DNA from: Mesotaenium endlicherianum
Lineage: Eukaryota; Streptophyta; Zygnematophyceae; Zygnematales; Mesotaeniaceae
Direction: 5' to 3'
DNA: 64,000 bases
Assembly: GCA_009602735.1 (NCBI GenBank)
Contig: WELA01006598.1
Location: 248,844 to 312,843 of the forward strand
Of the stretch, positions 11,289 to 23,683 are shown in pieces (position 1 is the stretch's first letter; every line of letters begins with the position of its first letter). The notes beneath the pieces are model-generated. The model had not been told where the DNA came from and made no database searches. It was given only the letters and a program-made list of their open reading frames with translations. The position numbers and the translations under genes were made by a program.

Positions 11289-13440
11289 GGTGAGGGAGAA
11301 TAGTTCCCTGCAAGTAGGAGACATTTGAGACCCTCGCTCTTTGAGAACCTTATAGAGGTCCTAGCTGTAAGTCCTAAGCAGGACTTGGGTGCCTGTAGTG
11401 AGCTGCGCTGCAGCTGTAAGAGCTGCTAGTGTGCCCCTGATATGAGCTGGAGACGGGGATAGACATGCTTATCTGTCTCACAAGGTCCTGACAATTCCCT
11501 TTGTCAGTTGCCTGAGGTTGCCCAGCTACCTTTAAAGAAGACAATCTGTAAGAGGAAGTCAGGAGATAGCATGGTTCTCAATGGAGCTCTATTGAATTTT
11601 TCAAAACAGAGCTCCCAAAATTGAACTACCTCTCTGACTTGGGGCAACAGAGGAACTTTAGATGACCATTCTTGGCGTGCTATGGATGCAAATAGAGCTC
11701 TAGAGAATAAACCAATAACTGCTCCAAATGCTACTCTCATAGACATTTTTCGACCTGCTACTGATGCTATTTTCCTGACTTTCACAAATCTTTTTGTGTT
11801 CAGAGCATGTTTAAGATTGTCTAGGCTTTGTAAGAGTTTTTGTTTTGCGACTTTGTCAATATGGACTGTCATATCTCGGGCGGTAATTATGACATCTAAG
11901 AATTTCAGCACTTGAATCTGTTCTAAGACCCCTTTTATATGTTACTATGAAACCTGAAGCCTGAAAGTCTTGAAGGATAATGTTTTGTGTGTCTGCATGT
12001 TGTGTAGGGGAGTTACAACAGACTAGGAAGTCATCCAAGTAAGGCAGGACCCTGACTCCCGTCTCTCTCCATTTTCTCACCAACTCTTTGAGGACTCTGG
12101 TGAAGACATGTGGGGTTGTGGCCAAGCCAAATGGTAATGAGCAGAATGTATAGGTAGTACCTTCTAGTTGGAATGCTAGGTAAGTATGAAAGTCTGCATG
12201 TACTGGTATATAATGATAGCCCAACTTCAGGTTTATGGAGAACATATAGTCTCCTGCTTGAATGATATCAGGCAGCTTACTCAAGCCTTCATACTTGAAC
12301 TTGGAGGATGCAAGAGAAGCATTGATACTTCTAAGATCTAAGATAAGCCTATGTTTTTTGCCTTCTACCACATATAGAGGACTTATGCAGTGAGGGAGTT
12401 GAGGATCTGTCCATACTCTAGCTGCTCCTGTGAGCACTAGTTCTTGAATAGGCTCTCTAACAAACTGTAATTGACTTTGGACAGTGTTGTGGTTTTCTTG
12501 AAGAATGACAATGGGGGAGAACATGCCCGTTGGAGATTGTAACCTCTAGCTATCACTGAGAGGGAAAAACTGCAAGTACTCCACGACCTCCACCTAATTC
12601 TTTCTGTCAGACGTGTAGCTAGGCCAGATATCTCCTGGTTAGATTTGACTTTACGGGTGATGATCTCTTCTTTCCTGCCTAGTAGCACCAGTAGTCGCTC
12701 TGTGTAATCCTGATCTGCAAGACCATCATATCAATTCATCCCAAACACTAATTGATTGATTCCACAATTCAGCTGATTTTCTCAGCACCATACACATATG
12801 CCATTTATCAGCTGATTGTCTCAGCAATTCACATCTTGGTTGTCCCAAGATACACCATAACTCTTTGTCAGAGTATACACAGATTTAGTCACAGTAGTTT
12901 GCATTTATTATAAAAAGTACATTGAAGATTCTGAGAATTCTTAGCTACTAGTATCTACTACTATACTTTCAAAGCCGAGGTGTCCCTAATGTAAATTTTA
13001 GTTTGTTGAGTAGCTACCTATTGTCTGGAAACAAATGATTGAAATTGCTAATTCATGTTTGATCCTTGCTGTCTCTGGTTAGGTATCTGGTTGAGGTGAG
13101 GTTGGCTAAAGGCAGCCTGCGTGAGATGATTCCCCAAATGAGGACTCGGCACACTAAGTGGCATCGTTGGTTGTGTGTATTCAATAGGATTCTGCTGTGG
13201 GAAAACTGCTGGTGGCTGCCTAGAGTAGGGTTCTTGTTCAAGCCATAAGGGCAACGAGTAGAGAGATGTCCTGGCTCCTGACAAGTATAGCAAATCCAAT
13301 TTTTGCAAACTGACAGAGGGATAAACTGTCTAGATCTAGGAACCTCCTCCTCTTTAACATTGCTGATCTTTTTCTTTTTGGACAAATGCTGAAAGACCTT
13401 ATGCTCCCAATCATTATCTTCCTTGTTTGTGGACATTGAC
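11289..13440 (-). mobile_element. DIRS-like (tyrosine-recombinase type) retrotransposon fragment
   Basis: A minus-strand fossil. Reading down the minus strand: a short Gag-like part with a zinc knuckle (13053-13436, CYTCQEPGHLSTRC), a non-coding gap (12691-13050), a reverse transcriptase (about 11900-12690, with LPYLDDFL) and an RNase H-like part (from about 11911 down to 11289). The LPYLDDFLV box and the following ASVAGRKMS segment resemble DIRS/Ngaro elements rather than Ty3 or Copia. No tyrosine recombinase or split repeats are visible. It is broken, with about four or more lesions, and is further split by the chromovirus. Confidence 0.7.
12691..13050. other. Non-coding stretch inside the DIRS-like fragment
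   Basis: AT-rich with no credible coding. CAGCTGATT followed by CTCAGCA occurs twice, near 12770 and 12817. Otherwise nothing recognised. Confidence 0.4.
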
Positions 13441-14160
13441 TGAAATGAATCGACTTACCAATTAGGCGATTAACAATTAAAAAAGATCTTTATATCAGCA
13501 AGTAATCTTTATGGTGTTTTTTTCGTTAACTGGTTAAACGGAAAAGGACAACACACTAGCAGTGAACAATACTCATAAGTCAAATGCGAGTAAACTAGCA
13601 TCAATAATGCAATCAGTCCCATACATAAGCAAGGTTAGAAGATAGTGCGTATCAATGGCTTCCCGCCTTGGATTCAGATCTCTCTCAGTAAGTTGTACAA
13701 GAGAGTTGGCCTCGTTTCCGAATGCCGAACTCGAGAGCAATGCCTAGCATATGTACATGGAATGAGTTTACTGTTCAACGGCCAGTGCGATGGCACCGCC
13801 TACCCGGGAGTTATCCACGTTGGTAGGACCTCGGTTAACCAAATCCACCGCCATCTCCCATCATCCCGAATCGCCATCCATCATAGGGATGTCATCTGGC
13901 TATTCATCTAGCATATCGTACTTAGATGCATATCAAGGTAGTTTGCTGCTACCGAGTACGGAAGTCAGCTGGCTGTTAAAGAATGTGTCAGCAAGCTAAC
14001 TTATATGGACTTCAGCCTGCTGCTTCCGGCTGAGTCATTAAAATGATATTAGATATGAAGTCCAGCAGACTGATTATTAATCAAAGTTCAGCAGGCTGAA
14101 CATAGTTAACTATTGTATTTTAAATGAATGTTATATCTACTAATATACTGATTCATTACA
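13441..14160 (-). repeat. Ty3 LTR (type A), complete, 720 bp
   Basis: Runs from TGAAATGAATCGAC to TGATTCATTACA on the plus strand. A purine-rich tract adjoins its right edge on the minus strand, so it reads as the 3' LTR of a minus-strand element. Flanks ttgac and attcc do not match, so no target duplication is seen. Near-full copies lie at 24725-25443 and, older, at 61457-62087. Confidence 0.85.
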
Positions 14161-14173
14161 ATTCCTCCAACTT
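14161..14173 (-). promoter_or_regulatory. Polypurine tract next to LTR A
   Basis: On the minus strand AAGTTGGAGGAAT leads into TGTAATGAATC, the LTR start. A similar AAGTTGGAGGGGAA lies near 16277-16295. Confidence 0.6.
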
Positions 14174-14277
14174 AACTTGTTGTCGCTTCGACAACATTAA
14201 ACTGCAGAAGTTTAAAAAAAAAAAAAGGAACTGAACCTGACCAGCCTCTCCCAGTGACTGCCTCTTCAGCCTGTCAC

Positions 14278-15974
14278 CTAGGGGGTTGTTCCTGGGGCTT
14301 CAGGATCAGGAAACTGAGATCTGGACCTAGATCTGGACAGCCCTCTAGGTTTGTCAGCTGGCCTTCTAAAAAACCCCGTTTGTTCTAAAGTTGGACCTCG
14401 AGGAGAACGAAGGATTGTAGCCTGCTCTTCACCCACTTGGGTGTTGATCCCCACATAGACAGGCATTCCAGTAGGATGTTGAAATACATTGGCAAGAGGT
14501 TCATGTCCCTGAGCGAAGGGGGAGGCCGGCCTACCTCTGGCCACCCCGCGTATCCCTCTTCTGAAACCCCTGTCCTCTAGGGATTTTTGCCTGTGTCTGC
14601 TGCCAAGTACAGTCAGATCAGCTTCTTCCCCTGCTTGGGCAGGTGGGCTGGGGGAGCGAGTGCGGGGTCCAGTTGCCTCCATGACCGAGATCACGTTCCA
14701 TATACCTGTTCTTGGTTCCTTAGAAAGTGCCCCTGCCTGCCCCTGGGTCTCCTGAGTACCAGCTCCTGATGCTTCTCCTCTGCCTTGTTCTTCTTCCTCA
14801 TCCTCCTCATCCTCCTCCTCTGAGAGAGTAGGAGTCTCGTCAACTAAGTCGTTTTGCTCCCTTGTAGACATGGAGTAGTCTACTGACCTCCCTTTCTTAG
14901 GGCGCACTAGAGGTTGCTTGGCCTTCAGCCTGCTGATATCTATCCGGCCTGCATTCTTTGCCCATTTGACGAAGGCATGCTTTCCCTTCGAGAAGTAGTC
15001 TCTCCCCCTCATCCTGTGCTCTTTGGTCTCTGCATTCATATTGCTCAGGCAGCCATTCAGCCTGGGGTCCCAAGGGGCAATGTGAGGTGGTAGAATGAGG
15101 TAGCCGTCTAGGCCATAGTGGAAATCGTCTGGTTGGGCTCGGTCACAATCCTGCTTTTTGTGACGGTCATCCACCTCCAGTATGTTGGCTGCTGGTAGTA
15201 CTGGGGTCCATGCTCAACTTTTCTCAGTTTACATGGGAACCAGTGGGGAGAGAACATCTGCTGTCCTGCCTCCCTGGCCAAGTACTCCCAGCTCCTTCTC
15301 TCAACTTCGTTGTAAGCTGGCAATAGTGTGAGGTAGAATACCGTATCCTTAAAGCTATCAGGCCGCATGCTCACCATCCTGATAAGTCTCTGATCTCCCA
15401 CTATTCTTGGTATGGGGACTTGCTTGTTCTCTAAATCATCGGCAAGGTCCCGGGCCTGCTCTGCTGTATAGCCCACCATCTTGGCATAATCCTCGTAGAG
15501 GACCACACCAGTGTGCGTCTCAATTTACCTATCCAGTGCTGCAGTTCCTTCCTTCTGTAGCAGTGTTGTCTGTTCCAGCATGTTGATTTCTTGGGCTGCC
15601 AGCAATGCTTCCTTCAGGTTATCAAAGTTTTGGCCACCCACCACAGTATACCTGTAAGTGGCCAAGCTCTTCTGCCTGTCCGCTTCAGCCTTTTTCCTTC
15701 TCTCCTCCTCTGCCGCTGCCGCTTCTTCTTGTTGTTTCTTCTGTCTCTCCTCCTCAGCTTTCCTAAGGTTTTCCGCTTCCTGATCCTTCTTCCTCTGTGC
15801 TTCTTCTGCCGCCTCTTGTTGTTTGCGGACTGTTTCTTGTTCTCTCCTGGTGAGGGACGTCGCCGCCAACTCCTTCTGGAATTGCTCCATTGTCCTCCTC
15901 GCTTCATCTGCCTTGCGCTTTCTGTCCTCCTTTTGTGTGGTGGGAGCCATTCTGCACATGTAACCAGGGCACAA
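14278..15974 (-). pseudogene. Unrecognised coiled-coil / Ser-Arg-rich coding region (Gag-like?)
   Basis: About 1.7 kb of minus-strand coding sequence, not recognised as any family. The start (15974 to about 15525) encodes a Glu/Lys/Arg-rich coiled coil with runs such as EEERRKKAEADRQ. The middle (about 15500-15110) looks globular. The last 298 residues (15174-14278) have an acidic EEEDEEDEEEEQ tract and end in a Pro/Arg/Ser-rich tail with SRSRSRSQ. It lies between a Ty3 pol remnant upstream and a polypurine tract plus LTR downstream. It may be the Gag of a pol-less element, or an extra 3' coding region. The coiled coil recalls the one at about 190-480 in the type A element. No zinc knuckle is visible. 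It has a few breaks. Confidence 0.45.
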
Positions 15975-16364
15975 GTTGATAGGATATCGACCTTTGTCCT
16001 AGAAGTTGCAGGAAGGGAGTAAGTTCGTATTAGTATGGTATACTCGTTCCTGTTTACCTTCGAGGGTGATTGCTAGGAGTTGACGTTTTGCGGTGCGCTA
16101 GACATAAACGTATGAATGTGTTTTCAGGTGTGTTAAGTGATGTATGGCTGTGCGAGGCCCTTTTTCCTTCAGCTAAAGGTGCTTTATGTGGGCCAGGCTG
16201 TCCCCTCTGTCACCATGCTGACACTTAGGGTTCACATAACTGTCCCTTTCTCGCTCTCGCACACTAACTGTCATATAGTTTCCCCTCCAACTTAAATGGA
16301 GACAGGACCTCCTGTCACCTTCCTGTGTCAACTGAAATGACTGTTAGGGAGGTGCTCCAGCCGC
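15975..16364 (-). other. Non-coding spacer, possible LTR remnant
   Basis: Just downstream of the chromodomain of the 16.4-19.7 kb element, the minus strand has a purine tract (about 16277-16295), then ~300 bp of non-coding sequence before the coiled-coil coding region. This could be a short LTR of a further family. No partner copy is present in the window. Confidence 0.3.
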
Positions 16365-19300
16365 TCAAAGGTGGAACCGTTTCAACGCCCCTTTGGCATT
16401 AGTCAAGTGGTCTTTAAATTCCCAAGTGTCCCCAGAGGCATCGTAACCCTTCCATCGAATGAGGTACTTCATGACATATTTAGACAATCGACGGACCGAG
16501 CTCGCGTCTAAAATCTCCTCAACCTCATATTCCTCAGGGTCGCCGTCCCGGACAGCGGGGATCGGTCCCGGTTGGACAGGTAACCGACCTGTGAACAGTG
16601 TATCACCTTTGATGTATGGTTCCAGGAAGGAGACATTAAAGACCGGATGACCCTTGTATTCGACTGACATGTTCAGTTTGTAAGCATTCTTACCGACACG
16701 ACGCACCACCGAATATGGACCGACCCAGACAGGGCCAAGCTTTTTCTTGACCACACCAGGGAGGTACAGGTGCTGAGAATGCACTTTGACCAAATCGCCC
16801 TTAGAAAAAGGTCAGTTCTCGACGGTGCTGATTAACGTACTTTTGTTGGTTTTCTTGGGCTTTGTGCAGGTTCTGCTGGACTTCTGACAGGGTGTCAGCA
16901 AACTCCTGAATTAACTGGAGGGAGATCGGATTCTCAATACCTTCAGGCAGAGTCAAAGACTCCCCTAGGACATCTAAAGGAGACTCTACCCTGGCTTAGT
17001 TCAAAAGGAGTCTTGCCCGTTGACGCGTGCACCGCATTGTTGACCGCAAACTGAATTTGAGGTAACAGGTCATCCCAATTATCTTGTTTTTAGTTAATAT
17101 AGGCTCTCAATACCTCTTGCAAAACTTGGTTAGTTCTTTCAGTCTGCCCATCAGTCTGAGGGTGGTTTGCTGTGCTGAGCAGCTGCTTGACTCCCATTAA
17201 CCCCATTATAGCTCTCCAGAACTTAGAGGTAAATTTCGAGTCTCTATCCGAGATAATATTAGAGGGTAGCCCATGTTGGCATACTACATGGTTGTAGAAC
17301 TGTCTCGCTGTTTCAAGTGCAGTGACTTTGACAGTTGTGGGGATAAAAATGACCATTTCTGTCAGTTTATCCACAACTACCAGTATCGAATCATGCCCAT
17401 TGGCAGTTCGTGGCAGTGTGACCACCTAGTCCATGGATATTGTTTCCCAGCGGCCAGCTGGGATGGGCAGCGGTTGTAAGAGGCCCCCCGGTGGTGTGTG
17501 CCTAGACTTATTCTTTTGACACTGGTGACAGGACTTAACGTATTTCAAGACCTCCCGAGGTAATCCCTCCCAATGATAATGTTTTACCAGTTTGCCAACA
17601 GTTTTGGCCCGTCCCAAATGCCCACCCAGTAAACTGTCATGTGCTTGACTCAATGAAAGGGACCTTATTTCCACGTTATCAGGAATGACCAGCTTCAGCC
17701 TGCCTAAAGTGGTTTCAGTCACCCAGACCCCTCCCTTAAGCTTATACTCGAGTGCAGTAGCACGTCGCATACCAGTAGTGGGGCTGGGCTCAAATATTGG
17801 GTCAGAAAGGTAGGCTTTCCTAAGTTGTTCAAGGAAGGACTTTTTTACCTTTAGTGAAGTGAGTGCACACAGGACTTTATCTACAGCATGCTGACTAAAG
17901 TTCCTTTCTTGCAAGTCAGGTCTTCTAGAGAGTGCATCAGCAGGATTTAACTTCCCTGGTTTGTAGTCGATTTGGATTTGAAACTGCTCCAGCATCTGGC
18001 TCCAGCAATTCTCCCTCCTCAACAGCTTGGACTTCTTCTGAAAGTGAGTCAGAGCTAGATGATCTGTAATCACCTTAAAAGCTTTCCCATGTAAGTATGC
18101 TCTTCACTGTTTGAGCACATGAATGATAGCTAGCAGCTCTTTATCATGCACTGAGTACTTAATTTCCGCTGGATTAAATTTCATAGACTCATACAACACA
18201 GGATGCCACTTCTGCTTTACCTTACCATCCTTTGTGGTTTTGTCAGCAGGCTGCAACAAAATAGCACCCATGGCAAAGTCAGAGGCATCAGTGACCACCT
18301 GCACCGGTTTGCTGGGGTCATACACGGCTAGCACCGGGGCAGAACAAAGAGCATCTTTAAGGGTCTGGAAGGCAGCCTGCTGCTCTTCCCCCCACACATA
18401 CCCTATGTCTTTCTTAGTAAGGTCAGTCAGTTTACTGGCCTGTGTAGAATAATTCTCAATAAATCTCCTATAGTAGTTAGCCAACCCGAGGAAGGATCTA
18501 ACTTCAGAGACAGAATGTGGTACTGGCCAGTCCCTTGTGGTCTGGACTTTCTTAGGATCCACACTGATGCCTTCTTTACTGACAACGTGGCCTAAGAATT
18601 CAATACTTTCTTCAAAGAAATCACACTTGCTCATTTTAGCATATAAGTGATTTTTTCTCAGAGTGTCCATGACTGTCTTGAAGTGTTCAATGTGCTGAGC
18701 TTCATCTTTAGAGAAAATTAAAATATCGTCCAGGAAAACTTGGAAAAACTTATCCAAATAAGGTCTGAAAATGTCATTCATAGCACCCATGAAGGTAGCA
18801 GGAGCATTAGTCAGTCCAAATGGCATCACGTTGAACTCATAGTGTCCATAGCGTGTGCGGAAGGCAGTCTTGTGTTCATCCCCCTCAGCAATTCTGATTT
18901 GATGATAACCACTCTTGAGATCTATCTTACTGAACACCTTAGCACCAGACAAGGTATCAAGCAAGTCCTCGATTCTGGGTAAAGCATACTTGTTCTTTAC
19001 TGTAATCCTGTTCAGAGCTCTGTAATCCACACACATCCGCATACTGCCATCCTTTTTCTCAACAAATAGGATGGGTGCGCCGTAAGGTGATTTATTGGGA
19101 GAAATACAACCATTTTCCTCAAGCTCTGCAATTTGTGTTTTCAACTCCTCGCTCTCCACATAAGACAAGCCATACGTGCGTTGCCAGGGTGGTTGACTCC
19201 CAGGTAATAGATCAATGCTATGATCTACTTCCCTCTTAGGGGGTAATCCTGGAGGCATATTAAATACATCCGTGTACTGAGCAACAATTTTTGCAGCAAT

Positions 19301-19711
19301 AGGGTGCTCCGGAGGGCTTACCTTTTTCTCCACCACTTCTTCAGGTTGAGGAGGTACCTCTCTTAGTAGCAGACAGAACATTCTGTCTTCCTTCTAATTC
19401 CAGCTTTTGACGAACTCCATTGCATTCAGCAACTTGCATCCTTCTGGAAGCCTCTTCTTTTCCTTCAGTTGCCATCCACACAGGACAAGACGAAGAGCAC
19501 TGGTGGGTGCCAAGTTAGTCTGCCGATCACTGGCTCCTCTCACTTTAACTGTACCTCTGCTCCAAGACACTTCAGCTTGATGTCTATTAAGCCAGGACCT
19601 GCCTAGCACGAGATCATAAAAGCCAGTGTTCAGTACCTCAAATGTAAGCGTTTCAATTAGAACTGCAATGCCAGAACCTAACTGGACCTCAATAGGCTTG
19701 GTTATCACCAC
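16365..19711 (-). pseudogene. Ty3/Gypsy chromovirus pol remnant
   Basis: A minus-strand pol fossil. Parts: protease (about 19711-19394), reverse transcriptase (about 19280-18560, with [10 protein letters not shown]), RNase H (about 18330-18000), integrase zinc domain and DDE core (about 17660-17090), integrase C-terminus and chromodomain (about 16790-16370, with YLIRWKGYD). The protease matches the plus-strand remnant at 1869-2069. The integrase matches the plus-strand piece at 24419-26005. Gag and a 5' LTR are absent: at 19705-19711 it abuts another Ty3 element on the same strand. Broken, about five lesions. Confidence 0.85.
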
Positions 19712-22700
19712 AAGTTATAGGTCACTGGATTTACCTGGTTGAGCACCACAAAGGAACCTGTAAATCGTGCCCGCAGTTTTCTCTTGCCTGGTAGATTCTC
19801 TGTTGACAAGAGTACTTTGCCGCCCACGTGGAATGTCACTTGCCTCCTGTGCTTGTTGGCATACTTGACCTGTTCCTCCTGTGCGTTTTGAATACACGTC
19901 TTTGCCAAATCCCAAGTCTTGGCCATCTGCTCCATAAATGCTTGTGTAATAGGAACCTGAGTCTCTTTGGCCTTCTCCAACAAGATGTTCCCTGGATGAT
20001 ATACTTCTCTCCCATAAATCATGGTAAATGGTGACTGCTTGGTCAATCCCTCCATGCTGTTGTTGTAGGCAAACTCCAACCTTGGCAGCTTCTTGTCCCA
20101 TTCTGAAGGGTCCTCCATAGTGAAACTCCTGAGCACCTCTTGCAGAGTTCTGTTGAGCCTCTCACTCTGCCCGTCTGTCTGAGGATGATAGTAAGTGCTC
20201 ATAGTCAGCTTGGTCCCCATCAAAGTAAACAATGTCCGCCAGAAGCTGCTAGTAAACCTTGGATCCCGACATGAAATAATCACCTTCGACAACCCATGTA
20301 GCCTGAAAATATGATCAAAGAAGCCGTNCTGAAAATATGATCAAAAAAGCCGTGCTACATCCGCTGCCGTACAAGTCTCCTTCGTGGGAATGAAGTGTGC
20401 CATCTTGCTGAGTCAATCAGACACAATCCAAACTGCATCGTGTCCTTGACCACTCACAGGTAAAGATGTGATAAAGTCCATAGCAATCTGCTCCCAAGGA
20501 TACTCTGGAATAGGCAAGGGCTGCAATGTACCTCCCTTCTTTTGCTTTGGTGTCTTGTTTCTCAGGCACGCATCGCAACTCCTGATCCACTCCTCGATGT
20601 CCTTGTCCATATTTCTCCAATAGTACTTTCGCTTCAGCACGCTTGCCGTCTTCTCGCTTCCACAGTGTTCAGCATATAAGCAATCATGATGCTCTGCAAG
20701 TAGTAAGCCTCGCAGCTCCTTGATGTCAAGTATCACCACTCTCTTGGAATCACTATGATACCATATGCCGTCCTTCTTATGCATACTCGAGTTGGACTCA
20801 GCTGCTCTACCATCAGCAAACTCTGGGTCCTCCTCATAACCTCTCTGAAGCTTCTCCTTGAAGTCCATACTCTCCTTCATGACTGAGACAGCTGCAAGGT
20901 CACACCTCCTGGATAAAGCGTCTGCAGGGTTGATCTTCCCGGGTAAGTACTCAATCTTGTGGTCAAAATGTTGCAGAAACTCCATCCACCTTGCCTGTCT
21001 TAGTGTCAATGTTGGCTGCGTCATAAACTTCTCCAAGCTCTTGTGGTCGGTCTTGACGAACACCTTCCGGCCGTCCACATAACATTGCCAAATCCTCAAA
21101 GCCTGGATAACAGTCAACATCTCCCGCTCGAGTGCTGCATAGTTTCGCTCAGCAGGACTCAACTTCCTGCTCTCATATGCCACAGGTTGCACTCCTTTGC
21201 CCTGGTCCTAGAGAAGAATGGCTTTCACTGCAAAATTTGATGCGCCCGTGATGATGGTGAAAGGAAGCTCTGGACTTGCAATTGCCAACACAGGTGCCTG
21301 TGTCAACAGCTCCTTAATCTTCTCAAAAGCTTGCTGCTCCTTGTCACCCCATAGCCACTTCTCCTGCTTCTTTAACATGTCCGTGAGCGGTGCACACACC
21401 TTGGCAAATCCTTCAATGAAACGTCGATAATAATGTGCCATGCCGAGGAAACTCCTGAGTTGATGAATATCAGCAGGTACCGGCCAATCTCTGACTGCTT
21501 GCACCTTCTTCTGCTCCACCTTGACTCCTTCGGCTCCCACTATATGTCCAAGAAACTCGACTTCCTTGAGACAAAAGTGGCACTTGCTCATCTTCCCATA
21601 TAGCTTCTGATCTCTCAAGACCTCCAACACCTTCCTCAGATGCTCCACATGCTCTTCCAAGGTCTTCGAATAGATCAGGATGTCGTCCAAAAATACCACC
21701 ACAAACTGGTCCAAATAGGGTCTAAAGATACCATTCATGAGTCCCATGAATGTAGCAGGTGCATTAGTCAATCCAAAAGGCATGATTGTGAACTCGAACA
21801 AACCATAGCAAGTTTTGAAAGCGGTCTTCTGAACGTCTCCTTCCGCAATTCACACCTGGTGATAGCCACTCCTCAAATCGATCTTCGAGAAATACTCTGC
21901 CCCGACAAGCCTGTCAATCAACTCGTCCACTCGTGGAAGTGGGTACCTGTTCTTGATAGTTACCTTGTTGGGATCCCGATAGTCGACACACATTCTCATT
22001 GTCCCATCCTTCTTCTTCACGAATAAGACTGGCGCTGCATATGGAGACTCGCTGGGTCGGATGAATCCCTTCTCCAATACCTCTGTCAGCTGCTTCTTCA
22101 ACTCATCCAACTCCGCAAACGATTGTCGATAGGCGGGTCTCACTAGTGGCTTGCTCCCTGGTTTCGACTCAATCTTGTGCTCCATAGCTCTCTGTGGAGG
22201 TAATCCTGCAGGTAACTCCTCAGGACTTAAACTCCTCCAACAGCGCCTTAACTTGGGCAGGCATCTCAGCAGGCTTCTTCTTTTGAGCAATTGGGCTCTG
22301 CTCCTTCTGATCAAGGGGATTAAACACCACTACTTGCTCCTCCGGCGATGTACATTTGCCCTGGCTCTTAGGATTCACGCTTGCTCCATCTGATGACCTG
22401 GCCAGGGCCACCGAAACAAGGTACATCTCCTTCACCTGATTCGCCCTGCATAGCTTCTTCACTTGCAGGCTCGACAGAAGACCGTTACTTGTGGTCGTAT
22501 CTACCTCCACCTGTTTCGCTGACTCTATTCGACTATCACGCCCTTGGACTTTCCCTAGTCCTGTGCTCCAGTGCACTTGAGGGTTGGCTGTTCTTAGCCC
22601 TGGTTGTCCCAATATCACCTCATGGTGACCCAACTCTGCCTGCTCCATAACTTCAGTACTCTGGTGCCCCGCTACTTCCACGTGAATAGCTTCCGTAGGT

Positions 22701-23683
22701 GCACCACACTTGAGTCTCTGTCCATTTGCCAAAATTGCCTCCTCAGGCTAATGATGCTTTTGCAGAGGGATTCGCCACTTTTTCACCAGCTTCTTGTGCA
22801 CAAAATTTGCACTTGCGCCACTGTCGACCACACACTTCGCGTTGTTGCCGTCGACCACTCCTTCCACGATGATAGGCTTGTCAACATCTCGTCTTTTGCT
22901 TCTCGGCAGGCTCCTGGGGATAACCTCCTTGTGAGTTCTCGTCTTCACGCCAGTAGACACCTCAGAACAACTTACTGGCGTCCTCCATTTTCCTGCTGTT
23001 GAGGTTGCTTCACCTTCCCATGACAGTCTTGAGCCAAATGTCCAAGCTTGCCACAATTATAGCAGGGTCCTCTCTTGAACTTGTCCATCATCTCCGACTC
23101 GTGCATGGATGGACATTGAAGCACCAGCTCGTTGAAGCGCGATACATATTCTTGAATACTTGCTCGTTGACAAAGGCGCACCAATAGATCTCGAGCAGTA
23201 GCCTCGGGTGCAATAGGTTGAAATTTCCTCTTCAAACATTCAAAGAGCTGATCAACAGTAGGAGGAACTCCAGACAGATGCTCCTATTGCTCATACCAAG
23301 CTCCAGCACTCTTCTGCAGCAAAGTTATGACAAAGGCGACTTGCCTGTCGGGCGTGAGCGCAGAATACCCCATAAACTTCTTCACTCCAAAAATCCATTA
23401 AGGAACAGGCGGCGATCCACGCTCTCCAGTATATACTTCAGGCTTAGACGCACGCACTCCCAATGCTGGTGGAATAACTGGTTGCACCACTGGGTTAACA
23501 TGAATTGGTGGTACAACGGGTGCACGTGCCAAACTCGTCGAAGCGGCATTCACAACAACAACTCGCACCATCCTCTCCACCTCCGCGCGCATATTTTGTT
23601 GAATTTGGGCGTAGACTTCTCCTCCAGCTGCCGACTGCAACTCCATAATATAATATGCAAACTAGCCCTGCTCCAATACCAGA
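19705..23683 (-). pseudogene. Second minus-strand Ty3/Gypsy element, 3'-truncated
   Basis: Parts in minus-strand order: primer site (23669-23682), Gag region (about 23650-23000) with a zinc knuckle CYNCGKLGHLAQDC, protease with VDSGASANF (about 22860-22600), linker, reverse transcriptase (about 22200-21500, with [10 protein letters not shown]), RNase H (about 21300-20950), integrase zinc domain (about 20700-20500), and a DDE core and C-terminus (about 20290-19705). No chromodomain or 3' LTR remains. Its family differs from the neighbour at 16365-19711. An N at 20328 sits between two 25-bp direct copies, so local assembly is doubtful. Broken, roughly six or more lesions. Confidence 0.85.
23669..23682 (-). 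promoter_or_regulatory. Primer-binding site
   Basis: TGGTATTGGAGCAG on the minus strand, one base inside the 5' LTR. Its first 12 bases equal the chromovirus primer site at 5108-5119. Confidence 0.7.

Noticed and set aside
14278-15974. An envelope gene at the 3' end of a Ty3 element
   Set aside because: No signal peptide, transmembrane segment or glycoprotein-like Cys pattern; coiled-coil and Ser/Arg composition instead.
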